DNA from: Xanthobacter flavus
GTDB lineage: Bacteria > Pseudomonadota > Alphaproteobacteria > Rhizobiales > Xanthobacteraceae
Length of the DNA: 64,000 bases
Reading direction: 5' to 3'
Assembly: GCF_017875275.1 (NCBI RefSeq)
Contig: NZ_JAGGML010000001.1
Location: 3,431,001-3,495,000, forward strand
Under the pieces are notes generated by a model. It did not search any database and was not told the DNA's origin. It saw nothing but the letters and a program-made list of their open reading frames with translations. The translations under genes and the position numbers were made by a program. Every line of letters begins with the position of its first letter. The stretch's first letter is position 1. This document shows, one piece after another, positions 27,735 through 36,938 of this stretch.

Positions 27735-28888
27735 CAGTAGGACCTCGGCATGCCGAGCACATGCTCGGCCAGATAGGACAGGATGAGGTTCGTGGAGATC
27801 GGCGCCACCTGGTAGAGCCGCGTCTCGCGGAACTTGCGCTCCACGTCGTACTCCTCCGCAAAGCCGAACCCGCCATGGGTCTGGATGCAGGCGTTGGCCG
27901 CCTCGAAGGACGCGTCGGCGGCCAGCATCTTGGCCATGTTGGCCTCGGCGCCGGGATTCTCCCCGGCCTCATAGAGCCGGATCGCCTCCCGCACCATCAG
28001 TTCGGCGGCGCGCATGTTGGCGTAGGCCTTGGCGATGGGGAACTGGATGCCCTGGTTCTGGCCGATGGGACGGCCGAACACGTGCCGCTCCTTCGCATAG
28101 GCAGACGCCTTGTCGATGAACCATTTGGCATCGCCGACGCACTCGGAGGCGATGAGGATGCGCTCGGCATTCATGCCGGAGAGGATGTAGCGGAAGCCGT
28201 TGCCCTCCTCGCCCACCAAATTCTCCGCCGGCACCCGCACATTGTCGAAGAACACCTCGGTGGTGGCGTGGTTCATCATGGTGCGGATGGGGCGGATGGT
28301 GAGCCCCGCCTTCAGCGCCTCCTGCATGTCGAGGATGAACACGGAAAGCCCCTCGGTGCGCTTCGCCACCTGGTCGCGCGGCGTCGTGCGGGCGAGCAGC
28401 AGCATCAGGTCGGATTGCGCCGCACGGCTGGTCCAGATCTTCTGGCCGTTCACCACATAATGGTCGCCCTCGCGGCGGGCGGTGGTGCGCAGCGCCGTGG
28501 TGTCGGTGCCGCTGGTGGGCTCGGTCACGCCGAACGCCTGCAGGCGCAGCTCGCCCGAGGCCACCTTGGGCAGGTAGCGCGCCTTCTGCTCCGGCGAGCC
28601 GTGCCGCAGCACCGTGCCCATCACATACATCTGGGCATGGCAGGCCGCGCCGTTGCAGCCCTGCCGCTGGATCTCCTCCATGATGACCGCGGCTGCCGAC
28701 AGCGGCAGGCCGGCGCCGCCGTATTCCTCGGGGATCAGCGCCGAGAGGAAGCCGCTCTCGGTCAGCGCCGTCACGAACTCGGTCGGATAGGCCATCTCGC
28801 GATCGAGCTTGCGCCAGTATTCGCCGGGAAAGCCGGCGCACAGCTTGGCGACGGCGTCGCGGATGTCGGAATGGTCTTGCTGCTGCAT
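27734..28888 (-). CDS. Acyl-CoA dehydrogenase with IVD/LCAD-type catalytic Glu position
   Basis: The 384-residue FAD enzyme introduces a double bond in an acyl-CoA and feeds EtfAB. ATG 28888 has TGAGG upstream. Motifs: LIPEEYGGAGLPLSAAA, FGVTEPTSGTDTTALRTTA, WTSRAAQSDLMLLLART, FGRPIGQNQGIQFPIA and IQTHGGFGFAEEYDVERKFR. At the usual C-terminal position the catalytic Glu of YEGTS is replaced (LYQVAPIST). Instead Glu242 lies in GMNAERILIAS, matching the alternative base of isovaleryl- and long-chain acyl-CoA dehydrogenases. This favours a branched or bulky acyl chain. Confidence 0.88.
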   Translation of the reverse strand: MQQQDHSDIRDAVAKLCAGFPGEYWRKLDREMAYPTEFVTALTESGFLSALIPEEYGGAGLPLSAAAVIMEEIQRQGCNGAACHAQMYVMGTVLRHGSPEQKARYLPKVASGELRLQAFGVTEPTSGTDTTALRTTARREGDHYVVNGQKIWTSRAAQSDLMLLLARTTPRDQVAKRTEGLSVFILDMQEALKAGLTIRPIRTMMNHATTEVFFDNVRVPAENLVGEEGNGFRYILSGMNAERILIASECVGDAKWFIDKASAYAKERHVFGRPIGQNQGIQFPIAKAYANMRAAELMVREAIRLYEAGENPGAEANMAKMLAADASFEAANACIQTHGGFGFAEEYDVERKFRETRLYQVAPISTNLILSYLAEHVLGMPRSY

Positions 28889-28895
28889 CAGGGCC

Positions 28896-29774
28896 TCAGG
28901 ACTGCCGGGGCGCGGCCGCAACGGCGCGCCAGGTTTCGAAGGTGTCGTCGCCGACGGTGTCGAGCAGGGCACGCAGCGCCCTGGTGAAGGGCAGGTCGCC
29001 GGAACCAGCGCCGATGGTGAGCGCGAGGTCGATGTCCTTGCGCAGGATGGACTGGAGGTTGTCGAATTCGGCGCGCGTGGCGGTCCAGGCCGTGTAGGCT
29101 TCCGGCGCGTCCTTCGGATGGGCGGTGAAGAAGTTGCGGCCGGAGCCGGCCTCGAACACCGGAATGGCGTCGGGCAAATGGATGCCATTGTCGCCGGCGA
29201 TGCGATAGGCCTCGGCTGCCACCATCAGCGTGGTGATGCCAACCAGATTGTTGACGATCTTGGTGGCCTGCCCGGTGCCAAGCGGCCCGCAATGGAAGAT
29301 GTTGGTGCCTATGGCCTGCATGAGCGGACGCAGGCGGTCCACGTCCTCGGCGGCCCCGCCCATCATGATGGCGAGGGTTCCGGCCTTCGCCTTCACCGGG
29401 CCGCCGCTGACCGGCGCATCGACGATGCGCAGGCCGGTCGGTTCCAGCTCCTGCGCCAGCTCGCGCACGGTGTCGGGCGCGACGGTGCCCATCATCACCA
29501 GCAGCGGCTCGCGGCCGTCGATCCCCGCGCGCAGCCCCTGCTCGCCCAGCACCACGGAACGGGCCTGCTGCGGCGTGGCGACCAGTACGATCACGGCATC
29601 GCAGCCGGCGCAGGCCCGCGCCTCCTGGACGCAGCGCACGCCGAGGGCTGCGAAGGGGGCAAGGGCGTCCGGATTGCGGTCGCAGACGGTGAGGTCGAAC
29701 CCCGCCTTGTGGATGTTCATGGCCATCGGCGCGCCCATGGCGCCGACCCCGATGACGGCAACGGTTCTGATCAT
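28896..29774 (-). CDS. 3-Hydroxyisobutyrate dehydrogenase-family oxidoreductase
   Basis: The 292-residue NAD(P)-dependent beta-hydroxyacid dehydrogenase has nucleotide-binding VAVIGVGAMGAPMAMNI, substrate-binding VDAPVSGGPVKAKAGTLAIM and the catalytic Lys in GTGQATKIVNNLVGI. The family oxidises 3-hydroxyisobutyrate, tartronate semialdehyde or related acids. Inside this operon it could oxidise a hydroxylated intermediate released from CoA. Gaps are 7 bases to the acyl-CoA dehydrogenase downstream and 9 bases to the SDR upstream. Confidence 0.85.
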   Translation of the reverse strand: MIRTVAVIGVGAMGAPMAMNIHKAGFDLTVCDRNPDALAPFAALGVRCVQEARACAGCDAVIVLVATPQQARSVVLGEQGLRAGIDGREPLLVMMGTVAPDTVRELAQELEPTGLRIVDAPVSGGPVKAKAGTLAIMMGGAAEDVDRLRPLMQAIGTNIFHCGPLGTGQATKIVNNLVGITTLMVAAEAYRIAGDNGIHLPDAIPVFEAGSGRNFFTAHPKDAPEAYTAWTATRAEFDNLQSILRKDIDLALTIGAGSGDLPFTRALRALLDTVGDDTFETWRAVAAAPRQS

Positions 29775-29783
29775 GGTTCAGCC

Positions 29784-30536
29784 TCAGGAAATGGTGACGC
29801 CGCTGTCGACGGACAGGACCTGTCCGGTGACCACGCGGGCGTCGTCGCTGCCGAGATAGACCGCCATGCCGGCGATATCCCCCGGCCGGCAGGGGCCGAG
29901 AAGGTGCTGGCCGGCCAGCCGCCGCAGCTCCTCGCGCGTTTCCATCAATCCCTCGACGCGGGGCGTGAGCACGAGGCCGGGGGCGATGGCGTTCACCCGG
30001 ATGCGGTCGGGCGCATATTCGACAGCCATGGACCGCGTCATGGCCGCCACCCCGCCCTTGGCGGCGGTGTAGCAGTCGCGCTCGGGCAGGGCCATCAGCG
30101 CCACCATGGAGGAGAGGTTGATGACCGAGCCGCCGCCGGCGCGCGCCATTTCGGGGATGGCATGCTTGCAGCACAGGAACGTTCCGTAGAGGTCGAGGCG
30201 GATCACCCGCCAGAATTCCTCGTCCGGCGCCTCCGTCACGCGGGCGTCGGCCGCGCTCGATCCGCCGGCAATGTTGCACAGCACGTCGAGACGGCCGAAC
30301 CGCCCGACGGTCTGCGCGATCGCGGCCTTGACCTGCTGCGGCTCGGTGATGTCACAGACGATGCCGAGGCCATGCTCGGCGGAGCCTGCCGCCCGCAGCG
30401 TGTCGTCGAGCGCCTCGGCGCCGATATCCACCGCCGCCACCCGCGCGCCTTCGGCGATATAGCGCGCGCAGGTCTCGCGGCCGATGCCGCCCGCGGCGCC
30501 GGTGATGAATGCGACCTTGCCGTCAAGCCTTGCCAT
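29784..30536 (-). CDS. Short-chain dehydrogenase/reductase (classical, intact)
   Basis: The 250-residue SDR has TGAAGGIG near the N-terminus, NIAGGSS, NLSSMVAL and the catalytic YTAAKGG (Tyr-x-x-x-Lys), ending in QVLSVDSGVTIS. It probably oxidises a 3-hydroxyacyl-CoA or cyclic alcohol. Family members cannot be told apart by sequence alone. It lies 11 bases downstream of the OYE-like gene in the same operon. Confidence 0.88.
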   Translation of the reverse strand: MARLDGKVAFITGAAGGIGRETCARYIAEGARVAAVDIGAEALDDTLRAAGSAEHGLGIVCDITEPQQVKAAIAQTVGRFGRLDVLCNIAGGSSAADARVTEAPDEEFWRVIRLDLYGTFLCCKHAIPEMARAGGGSVINLSSMVALMALPERDCYTAAKGGVAAMTRSMAVEYAPDRIRVNAIAPGLVLTPRVEGLMETREELRRLAGQHLLGPCRPGDIAGMAVYLGSDDARVVTGQVLSVDSGVTIS

Positions 30537-30547
30537 TCCGGTCTCCT

Positions 30548-32581
30548 TCAGAGCATCCAGCCGGCGCGCTCGCCGTCGAGGATCGCCATATCCGCCTGCC
30601 GGGGCGCCAGGGCGTCGCCGACCACATGGAGTTCGACGCCGCTGCCGGCGAAGGCGCGCGCCAGCGCGTCTTCGGCCCGGTTGCCCATGGCCAGGATGAC
30701 CTCGCCGGCATGGGCGATCTGCCGCCTCGTCCCGCCGAACCGGCCTTCGTACAGGAGGTGACCGGGCCGGATGGCGGTGACGAAAGTGGCGGGAACCACC
30801 TCGACTCCGAGGGCGGCGAGCTTGCGGTAGAGGGACGGGGCATGGTGCACGGGCAGGTCGGCGCCGGCGTGCATGTGCGGCGTGACGATGGTGACCTTCA
30901 GCCCCCGCGCGGCCAGCATTTCGGCGGCGGCGGTGCCGGAAAGATGGGGATCGTCTTCAACGACCACGACTGGCCCGGTCAAGCGCTCCGGCGTCTGGAA
31001 CGCATCCCACACGGTGCGGACATGGGGCAAGTCCGCACCGGCGATGCCGTCCGCCCCCGGCCGCAGCGAGGTGTAGCCGTCCCGCCGCGGAACCGAGCCG
31101 GTGGCAACCACCAAAGCGTCGAAGCCCTCGCGCTCGATCAGGGCGCTGTCGGCCGCGGTGGAGAGGCGGATATCCACGGGAAGGCGCGCCAGCATCTCGA
31201 TCTGCCAGCGATGGATCTCGGCGAAGCCGCGGCGCGAAGCGACAGCGCTGGTCATCAGGTTCTGGCCGCCGAGGCGGGCGCTCCGCTCGAACAGGGTCAC
31301 GCGGTGGCCGCGCTCGGCCGCGATGCGGGCCGCGGCGAGGCCTGCCGGGCCGCCGCCGACCACGGCCACCCTTTTTCCCCGATCCGCGGGCCGCATCCGT
31401 CCGATGCCGATCTGTGCCTCTCGCCCCACCGCCGGATTGTGGATGCAGCCGACGCCCCGCCCGCGATCGAGGCCGACGATGCAGGACTGGTTGGAGTATG
31501 TGCAGATGCGGATGGCCTTCGCGTCACCTCGGGCTGCCTTCAGCGGCAGCTCGGGATCGGAGATGAGGGCACGGGCCATGCCGATGAAATCCGCCTGTCC
31601 GGCCGCCAGAACGGCCTCCGCCGCCTCGGGCGTGGCGATGCGCGAGCTGACGCAGACCGGCAGGCCGGAAACGGCGGTCCGGATCGCGCCGGCCTCGTGC
31701 GCGAACTGGGCGTCCGGGGCGGTGATGTCGGCGATCCAGCCGGGATAGTGCAGGGAGGTGAGGCCGCTCACATTCAGATAGCTGATCCCCTCGTTCCCGA
31801 GCCGAATAGCGATGGCGGTCGCCTCCTCGGGCGTCAGGCCGCCGGGTACGTCGTCGCGGCCGTTGATGCGGGCGCCGATGAGGAAATCCGGACCCACGGC
31901 GGCGCGGATGGCGGCGAGGCCCTCCAGCAGGAAGCGCATGCGGTTGTCCAGCGGGCCGCCATAGCGGTCCTCGCGCCTGTTGGTGGCGGGGGAGAGGAAT
32001 TCGTGCAGCAGATAGCCCTGCGCGGCGAACAGTTCGACCCCGTCGGCGCCCGCCGCCTTCAGGTTCAGCGCCGCCTCCACCATGGTCCCGACATACTCGG
32101 CGATGTCCCCCTCGGTCATTTCCTTCGGGATCTCGCCGGTGCGCGGGCAGGGCAGGGGGGAGGGCGCCAGCAGCGGCACGCCGTATTGGGTCGTGCCGGG
32201 CGAGCGCAACTGCCGCCCGCTCATGTTGAGCTGGGAGACGAAGCAGGCCCCTTCCGCCTTGATGGCGTCGATCATCCGCCGGTAGTGGGGCTGCAGCGAC
32301 GCGTCATTGGCAAGGTCGAGGCCGCCCAAAGGCGAGGTTTCAAGCGCCCCGCCCCAGGTGGCGAGCCGGCGCCAGGACGCCGGCATCAGGAAGTTGGACA
32401 TCACGATGAGGCCCGCCCCGCCCTTCGCCCGCTCCACGTGATAGGCAATGGTGCGGTCGATGGCCGAGCCGTAGCCGCCCCCGAACATCACCGCGTGCGG
32501 CATCATGGCGATGCGGTTGCGCAGGGTGACGTGGCCGATGGCGAGCGGGCTGAGAAGCCGCTCGTAGGGGGCGGGCGCCAT
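30548..32581 (-). CDS. 2,4-Dienoyl-CoA-reductase-like NADH:flavin oxidoreductase, one Fe-S ligand missing
   Basis: The 677-residue two-part enzyme has an OYE barrel ([54 protein letters not shown]) followed by an FAD/NADH domain ([40 protein letters not shown]). The family includes FadH, trimethylamine dehydrogenase and BaiCD-like reductases. The [4Fe-4S] motif, normally C-x2-C-x3-C-x11-C, reads [12 protein letters not shown] then [11 protein letters not shown]: the second Cys is Ser (codon at 31493-31495). A 3Cys-1Ser cluster or an altered one is possible. Its stop is 11 bases from the SDR start. Confidence 0.87.
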   Translation of the reverse strand: MAPAPYERLLSPLAIGHVTLRNRIAMMPHAVMFGGGYGSAIDRTIAYHVERAKGGAGLIVMSNFLMPASWRRLATWGGALETSPLGGLDLANDASLQPHYRRMIDAIKAEGACFVSQLNMSGRQLRSPGTTQYGVPLLAPSPLPCPRTGEIPKEMTEGDIAEYVGTMVEAALNLKAAGADGVELFAAQGYLLHEFLSPATNRREDRYGGPLDNRMRFLLEGLAAIRAAVGPDFLIGARINGRDDVPGGLTPEEATAIAIRLGNEGISYLNVSGLTSLHYPGWIADITAPDAQFAHEAGAIRTAVSGLPVCVSSRIATPEAAEAVLAAGQADFIGMARALISDPELPLKAARGDAKAIRICTYSNQSCIVGLDRGRGVGCIHNPAVGREAQIGIGRMRPADRGKRVAVVGGGPAGLAAARIAAERGHRVTLFERSARLGGQNLMTSAVASRRGFAEIHRWQIEMLARLPVDIRLSTAADSALIEREGFDALVVATGSVPRRDGYTSLRPGADGIAGADLPHVRTVWDAFQTPERLTGPVVVVEDDPHLSGTAAAEMLAARGLKVTIVTPHMHAGADLPVHHAPSLYRKLAALGVEVVPATFVTAIRPGHLLYEGRFGGTRRQIAHAGEVILAMGNRAEDALARAFAGSGVELHVVGDALAPRQADMAILDGERAGWML

Positions 32582-32582
32582 T

Positions 32583-33395
32583 TCAGAATGGCGCCTTGCG
32601 CGGGAAGGCCGGGGGCCGCTTCTCGCGGAACGAGGCGAGCCCTTCCTGCGGGTCCGGCCCCGAGAAGCCGAGCATTTCCAGCGCCAGCGAGGCGTCGAAG
32701 GTCGGTCCCATCATGCGCAGCCAGTTGTTGAGCGAATATTTGGTCCACTGGATGGCGGCGGGCGCCCCCTCGGCGAGGCGGATGGCGATGCCGAGGGCCT
32801 TCTCCTGAAGCTCGTCCTCTTCCACCGCGAGGGCGACAAGGCCCATCCGCTCGGCCATCTCGCCGGTCACCGGCTCGTTGAGCAGCAGGTGGTACTTGGC
32901 CTTGGCCATGCCGCACAGGAGCGGCCAGATGATCGCCGCATGGTCGCCGGCAGCGACGCCGAGGCGCACATGGCCGTCCACCAGCCTGGCGGTCTTGGTG
33001 ACGACGGGAATATCGCAGATGAGCGCCGCGGCGAGGCCGGCGCCCACCGCCGCGCCCTGCACGGCCGAGACGATGGGCTTCGAGCAGTTGATGATGTTGT
33101 AGACGAGGTCGCGCGCCTCCCGCCACATGTTGGCGCGCTCCTCGAAGCTGCGCGTCAGGGCATCCACCATCTCGAACGAGCCGCCAGCCGAGAAGGAGCG
33201 GCCATTGGCGCAGAGCAGGACGGCGAGGGTGTCGCGGTCGCGATCCACCACGCGCCAGATGTCCACCAGTTCGCGGTGGGCGTCCGCGCCGAGGGCGTTC
33301 AGCGTTTCCGGCTGGTTCAGGGTCAGCCGCAGTACGCCGGCGGCCGGCCGGTCCACGAGGAGGGAGGGGAAGGCGGAATAGGCTTCGAGTGTCAT
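32583..33395 (-). CDS. Crotonase-fold (enoyl-CoA hydratase/isomerase) protein without both canonical Glu
   Basis: The 270-residue protein has the crotonase fold: [35 protein letters not shown] and [20 protein letters not shown]. Rat mitochondrial hydratase uses Glu144 and Glu164. Aligned by eye, the first falls on Ala in GAGLAAAL and the second in LVDGHVRLG, where Gly-His replaces Pro-Glu. It may therefore be a dehalogenase-, isomerase- or hydrolase-like member. It starts one base from the OYE-like gene and 22 bases after the SDR gene, within the operon. Confidence 0.82.
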   Translation of the reverse strand: MTLEAYSAFPSLLVDRPAAGVLRLTLNQPETLNALGADAHRELVDIWRVVDRDRDTLAVLLCANGRSFSAGGSFEMVDALTRSFEERANMWREARDLVYNIINCSKPIVSAVQGAAVGAGLAAALICDIPVVTKTARLVDGHVRLGVAAGDHAAIIWPLLCGMAKAKYHLLLNEPVTGEMAERMGLVALAVEEDELQEKALGIAIRLAEGAPAAIQWTKYSLNNWLRMMGPTFDASLALEMLGFSGPDPQEGLASFREKRPPAFPRKAPF

Positions 33396-33417
33396 GGTAT
33401 CTCCGGGCGCGCGGATG

Positions 33418-34197
33418 TCAGATGGATCGGCGGGAGGTGAGCCCGCCGTCGATCGTCATGATCGTTCCCGAGGTGTAGGCGGATCTTGGCGAGGCGAGGA
33501 AGGCGAAAAGGTCCGCCACCTCGCGCACATGGGCGGCGCGGCCGAGCGGGTAGGCGGCGAGAAGCTCGGTGTAGCGGCTCTCGTCACCCCACTGCTCGTG
33601 GGCGCGCTTCTTCATGATGTTGAAGATGCGGTCGGTCGCCACCGGGCCGGGATTGATGCCGAGCACGCGGATGCCGTCATCGAGGCTGCGGCCGCCCAGC
33701 GCCCGCGTGAAGGCCATGAGCGCCGCATTCCCGGTGGAGCCGGCGATGTAGCGGAAGTCGAAATTCTCGCCGCCATTGCCGATGTTATTGAGGATGATGC
33801 CGCCGCCGGCCGCTTTCATCCGAGCGTAGAAGGCCCGGCACAGGTCGATATAGCCGAGGACCTTCACCTCCCAGCCGGCGCGCCAGCGGTCCGCATCCAC
33901 GTCCCACAAGTCGCCGCCGGGAATGGCGCCGGCGTTGTTTACCAGCACGTCGATGTCGCCTGCCGCGGCCGCAATCCTTTCCGCCGCGCCGGGGGCGGCA
34001 ATATCTTGCTCGTGGACGGCGACGGTGACGCCGTGCGCCGCGCGCAGGCGATCGGCCAGCGCCGCCATCTTCTCTCCGGAGCGGGCGACGAGGTGGAGAT
34101 TGCAGCCCTCCTCGGCGAACACCTCGGCCAGTCCCTCGCCGATCCCTTGCGAGGCGCCGGTGATCAGCACGGTCTTTCCGCGCAGCTGAAGGTCCAT
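33418..34197 (-). CDS. SDR-fold protein lacking the catalytic lysine
   Basis: The 259-residue protein has the cofactor motif TGASQGIG and NNAGAIPGG. At the active site, the expected Tyr-x-x-x-Lys reads RYIAGSTGNAALMAF, so the Tyr stays but no Lys follows at +4. The preceding segment LNNIGNGGENFDF lacks a normal catalytic Ser. After it comes GIRVLGINPGPVATDRI, the usual SDR continuation. It may be an atypical reductase or a non-redox SDR. It is followed by the CoA-ligase gene with a 78-base gap. Confidence 0.8.
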   Translation of the reverse strand: MDLQLRGKTVLITGASQGIGEGLAEVFAEEGCNLHLVARSGEKMAALADRLRAAHGVTVAVHEQDIAAPGAAERIAAAAGDIDVLVNNAGAIPGGDLWDVDADRWRAGWEVKVLGYIDLCRAFYARMKAAGGGIILNNIGNGGENFDFRYIAGSTGNAALMAFTRALGGRSLDDGIRVLGINPGPVATDRIFNIMKKRAHEQWGDESRYTELLAAYPLGRAAHVREVADLFAFLASPRSAYTSGTIMTIDGGLTSRRSI

Positions 34198-34275
34198 GTC
34201 CGTTCTCTCCCTTCGGCTCTCGCCGGTGCTGACCGGCGGATGCCTTGTTTTCGTGTCTTTGGGTCCGCGCCGGGC

Positions 34276-36204
34276 TCAGGCCTCGCGCAGGATCTGCTCG
34301 ATGTCCGTAATGGCCTCGGGATTGACCAGCGAGGAGAGGTCGCCCACCGGCGCTCCGGAATAGACCGAGCGGATCACCCGCCGCATGATCTTCGAACTGC
34401 GGGTCTTGGGCAGTTGCGGCACCACGAAGACGGCGCGCGGCGCGAAGGGACGGCCGAGCCTCTCCTGGATCCGCGCCGACGCCACCGCGCGGATGTCGTC
34501 CGCGGCGCCGTCGCAGGTGAGGAAGGCGACGATGGCCTGCCCCTTCACCGGGTCGCTCGCACCGATGACGGCGGCTTCCACCACGCCGTCGATCTCGACG
34601 AGGATTTCCTCCACTTCGGCCGGGCCGACGCGCTTGCCCGCCACTTTGATGGTGTCGTCCGAGCGACCAAGGAGGAAGAAGTGGCCATCGGGCGTCCGCA
34701 TGGCGAGGTCGCCGTGGATCCACACGCCCGGGACCGTGTTCCAGTAGGCTTCGAGATAGCGCTCGTCATCCTGCCAGAAGCTCGCCGTCATCCCGACGAA
34801 GGGGGCGAGGATGGCGAGTTCGCCCACGGTGCCCGTGACGGGATTTCCGGCCGTGTCCAGCACGTCCAGCGCCACCCCCGGCGACCTTGTATTGAAGCCG
34901 GCCGGGATGATCGGCCGCGTGACGACGCTGGAGAGCAGGCCGCCGGAGACCTCGGTGCCGCCCGTATAATTGATAAGCGGGCACACGCCGCGGCCGAACG
35001 TGCGCTCGAACCAGACGAAATGCTCCGGCGCGATGCTTTCGCCAGCCGTGATGAGCAGGTGCAGGGAGGACAGATCGGGTGCGGTGCTGACCTCATCATT
35101 GGCGGCGAGGCCGCGAATGAGCGTCGGCGCTGAGCCAAAGTGGGTGACACGGTGCCGTTCGACGAGGCGGCCCATCCGCGACCAATCCGGATAGTCCGGT
35201 GCACCGTCGTAGCAGACCAGCGTCGCGCCTCTGAGCAAAGCCGATCCGAGGATCAGCGAGCCCGCGATCCACCCCATGTCCGCCGGCCAGCAGAAGACGT
35301 CGCCGGGGGCCACGTCGAAATGCACGGCAGCGTCGTGGGCGATCTTGATGGGGAAGCCGCCGTGCACGTGCACGGCGCCCTTGGGCTTGCCCGTGGTGCC
35401 CGAGGTGAAGATCACCATGAACGGATCGTTGGCGGACATCCGCGCGGATGGGGGCGTTGCGTGCGCCCGGGTCGCCAGCGCATGCCAGTCGTGCACGTCG
35501 GGGACTGCGGGTGCGTCATCCTCCGGTGCGCGCTTCAGGATGAGGCACGCGAGCTCCGGCAACGCGCTGCGGGCGGCGGCAAGCGTCGCGGCCGTGGAGA
35601 CGAAGCGGCCGCGCCGCAGGAAGCCCGACGTGGCAATGAGTGCCCGTGCCCCGCAGGGTTCGAGCCGGGCGACGATGGCGTCCGTGCCGAAGCCGCTGAA
35701 CAACGGCACCGCGATGGCACCGATATAGGCGATGGCGAGCAGCGAGACCGAGGCCTCGATGCCGTTCTCCATCAACAGCCCGATGCGGTCGCCGCGCTCG
35801 ATTCCAAGGCTCAGCAGGCCCGCCGCAAAGCCGCGGACCTCGCCGGCCAGCTCGCGATAGGTCACCGCGCGCACGCTTCCGTCCTCCCGCTCCGCGATGA
35901 TTGCGGGACGGTCAGCGGCCTCGGCATTGTCGAGGATGGTATCCACCCAGTTCAACTCTCCACCCACGAACCAGGATGGAAAGGGCGCGCCCCGCGACAT
36001 GTCGCAATAGCGGGCATAGGGCCGGCTCCAGCGGATGCCGCAGAAGTCGTTCACGGTGCGCCAGTAGCGCTCGGGCTCGGCCAGCGAAAGGTCGTACAGC
36101 GCTTCGATACCCTCGACGCCGAGCCGCCACGATAGGGCCGTGACCTGCGCGCGCTCGATATACTCGGCGGTTGGCTGCCAGATGTCGTCGGTGTCGATGG
36201 CCAT
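34276..36204 (-). CDS. AMP-forming acyl-CoA synthetase
   Basis: The 642-residue adenylate-forming enzyme activates a carboxylic acid to its CoA thioester using ATP. The N-terminal ACAS-type segment (AEPERYWRTVNDFCGIRWSR) precedes the core with FTSGTTGKPKGAVHVHGG, NYTGGTEVSGG, GDLAMRTPDGHFFLLGRSDD and the hinge IKVAGKRVGPAEVEEI; the C-terminal catalytic Lys lies in LPKTRSSKIMRR. Length and the ACAS-N region place it near acetyl/propionyl-CoA synthetases and medium-chain relatives. It is two bases from the transporter ATPase gene, so the imported acid is probably its substrate. Confidence 0.9.
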   Translation of the reverse strand: MAIDTDDIWQPTAEYIERAQVTALSWRLGVEGIEALYDLSLAEPERYWRTVNDFCGIRWSRPYARYCDMSRGAPFPSWFVGGELNWVDTILDNAEAADRPAIIAEREDGSVRAVTYRELAGEVRGFAAGLLSLGIERGDRIGLLMENGIEASVSLLAIAYIGAIAVPLFSGFGTDAIVARLEPCGARALIATSGFLRRGRFVSTAATLAAARSALPELACLILKRAPEDDAPAVPDVHDWHALATRAHATPPSARMSANDPFMVIFTSGTTGKPKGAVHVHGGFPIKIAHDAAVHFDVAPGDVFCWPADMGWIAGSLILGSALLRGATLVCYDGAPDYPDWSRMGRLVERHRVTHFGSAPTLIRGLAANDEVSTAPDLSSLHLLITAGESIAPEHFVWFERTFGRGVCPLINYTGGTEVSGGLLSSVVTRPIIPAGFNTRSPGVALDVLDTAGNPVTGTVGELAILAPFVGMTASFWQDDERYLEAYWNTVPGVWIHGDLAMRTPDGHFFLLGRSDDTIKVAGKRVGPAEVEEILVEIDGVVEAAVIGASDPVKGQAIVAFLTCDGAADDIRAVASARIQERLGRPFAPRAVFVVPQLPKTRSSKIMRRVIRSVYSGAPVGDLSSLVNPEAITDIEQILREA

Positions 36205-36206
36205 GA

Positions 36207-36938
36207 TCAGATTCCCAGATAGGCGCGCTGCACGTCGGGGCTGGCGGCGAGGGTGCGCGCATCGTCGTCGGCGGTGATGGCCCCGCCTTCGAGGATGTAG
36301 GCGCGGTCGGCGATGGCGAGGGCGGTCTCGGCATTCTGCTCGACGAGCAGGATGTTTACCCCGGAATGCGCGATCTGGGTGACGATGTCGGCGATGCGGT
36401 CCACCACCGCGGGGGCGAGGCCGATGGTCGGCTCGTCGAGGAGGAGCACCCGTGGCGCACTCATCAGGGCGCGGGCGACGGCGATCATCTGCTGCTGCCC
36501 GCCGCTGAAGGTGCCGGCATGGGTGCCGAGGCGGTCCTTGAGTTCCGGGAACAGGGAGATCACGCGGTCGAGGTCACGCTTCACCGCTGCTGCGTCGTGC
36601 CGTGCGAACGCTCCGAGCTCCAGGTTCTCGAGCATGGTCATTTCGGGAAACAGCCGCCGGCCTTCCGGCACGACGCTCAGGCCCTTGCGCACCATCCGGT
36701 CCGGCGAGAGACCGGTCACCTCCTCACCGAACAGGCGCACGCTGCCGCCGCTCGGCCGCACCAGGCCGCAGATAGCCTTGATAAGCGTGGACTTGCCCGC
36801 GCCGTTGGCGCCGATCAGGGTGACGATCTCGCCCGATCTCAGCACCAGATCCACGTCCCGCAACGCCGGAACAACGCCGTACCGCGCCGACAGGCCGCGA
36901 ACTTCCAGGGGAAGGATGGCCGGGCTTTCAATGGTCAT
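36207..36938 (-). CDS. livF: Branched-chain-type ABC transporter ATPase, LivF-like
   Basis: The 243-residue ATPase has Walker A GANGAGKST, signature FSGGQQQMIAVARAL and Walker [14 protein letters not shown], with GLSPDRMVRKGLSVVPEGRRLFPEM typical of LivF. It forms the ATPase pair with LivG. It overlaps the livG gene by 11 bases and is followed two bases later by the acyl-CoA synthetase gene. Confidence 0.93.
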   Translation of the reverse strand: MTIESPAILPLEVRGLSARYGVVPALRDVDLVLRSGEIVTLIGANGAGKSTLIKAICGLVRPSGGSVRLFGEEVTGLSPDRMVRKGLSVVPEGRRLFPEMTMLENLELGAFARHDAAAVKRDLDRVISLFPELKDRLGTHAGTFSGGQQQMIAVARALMSAPRVLLLDEPTIGLAPAVVDRIADIVTQIAHSGVNILLVEQNAETALAIADRAYILEGGAITADDDARTLAASPDVQRAYLGI

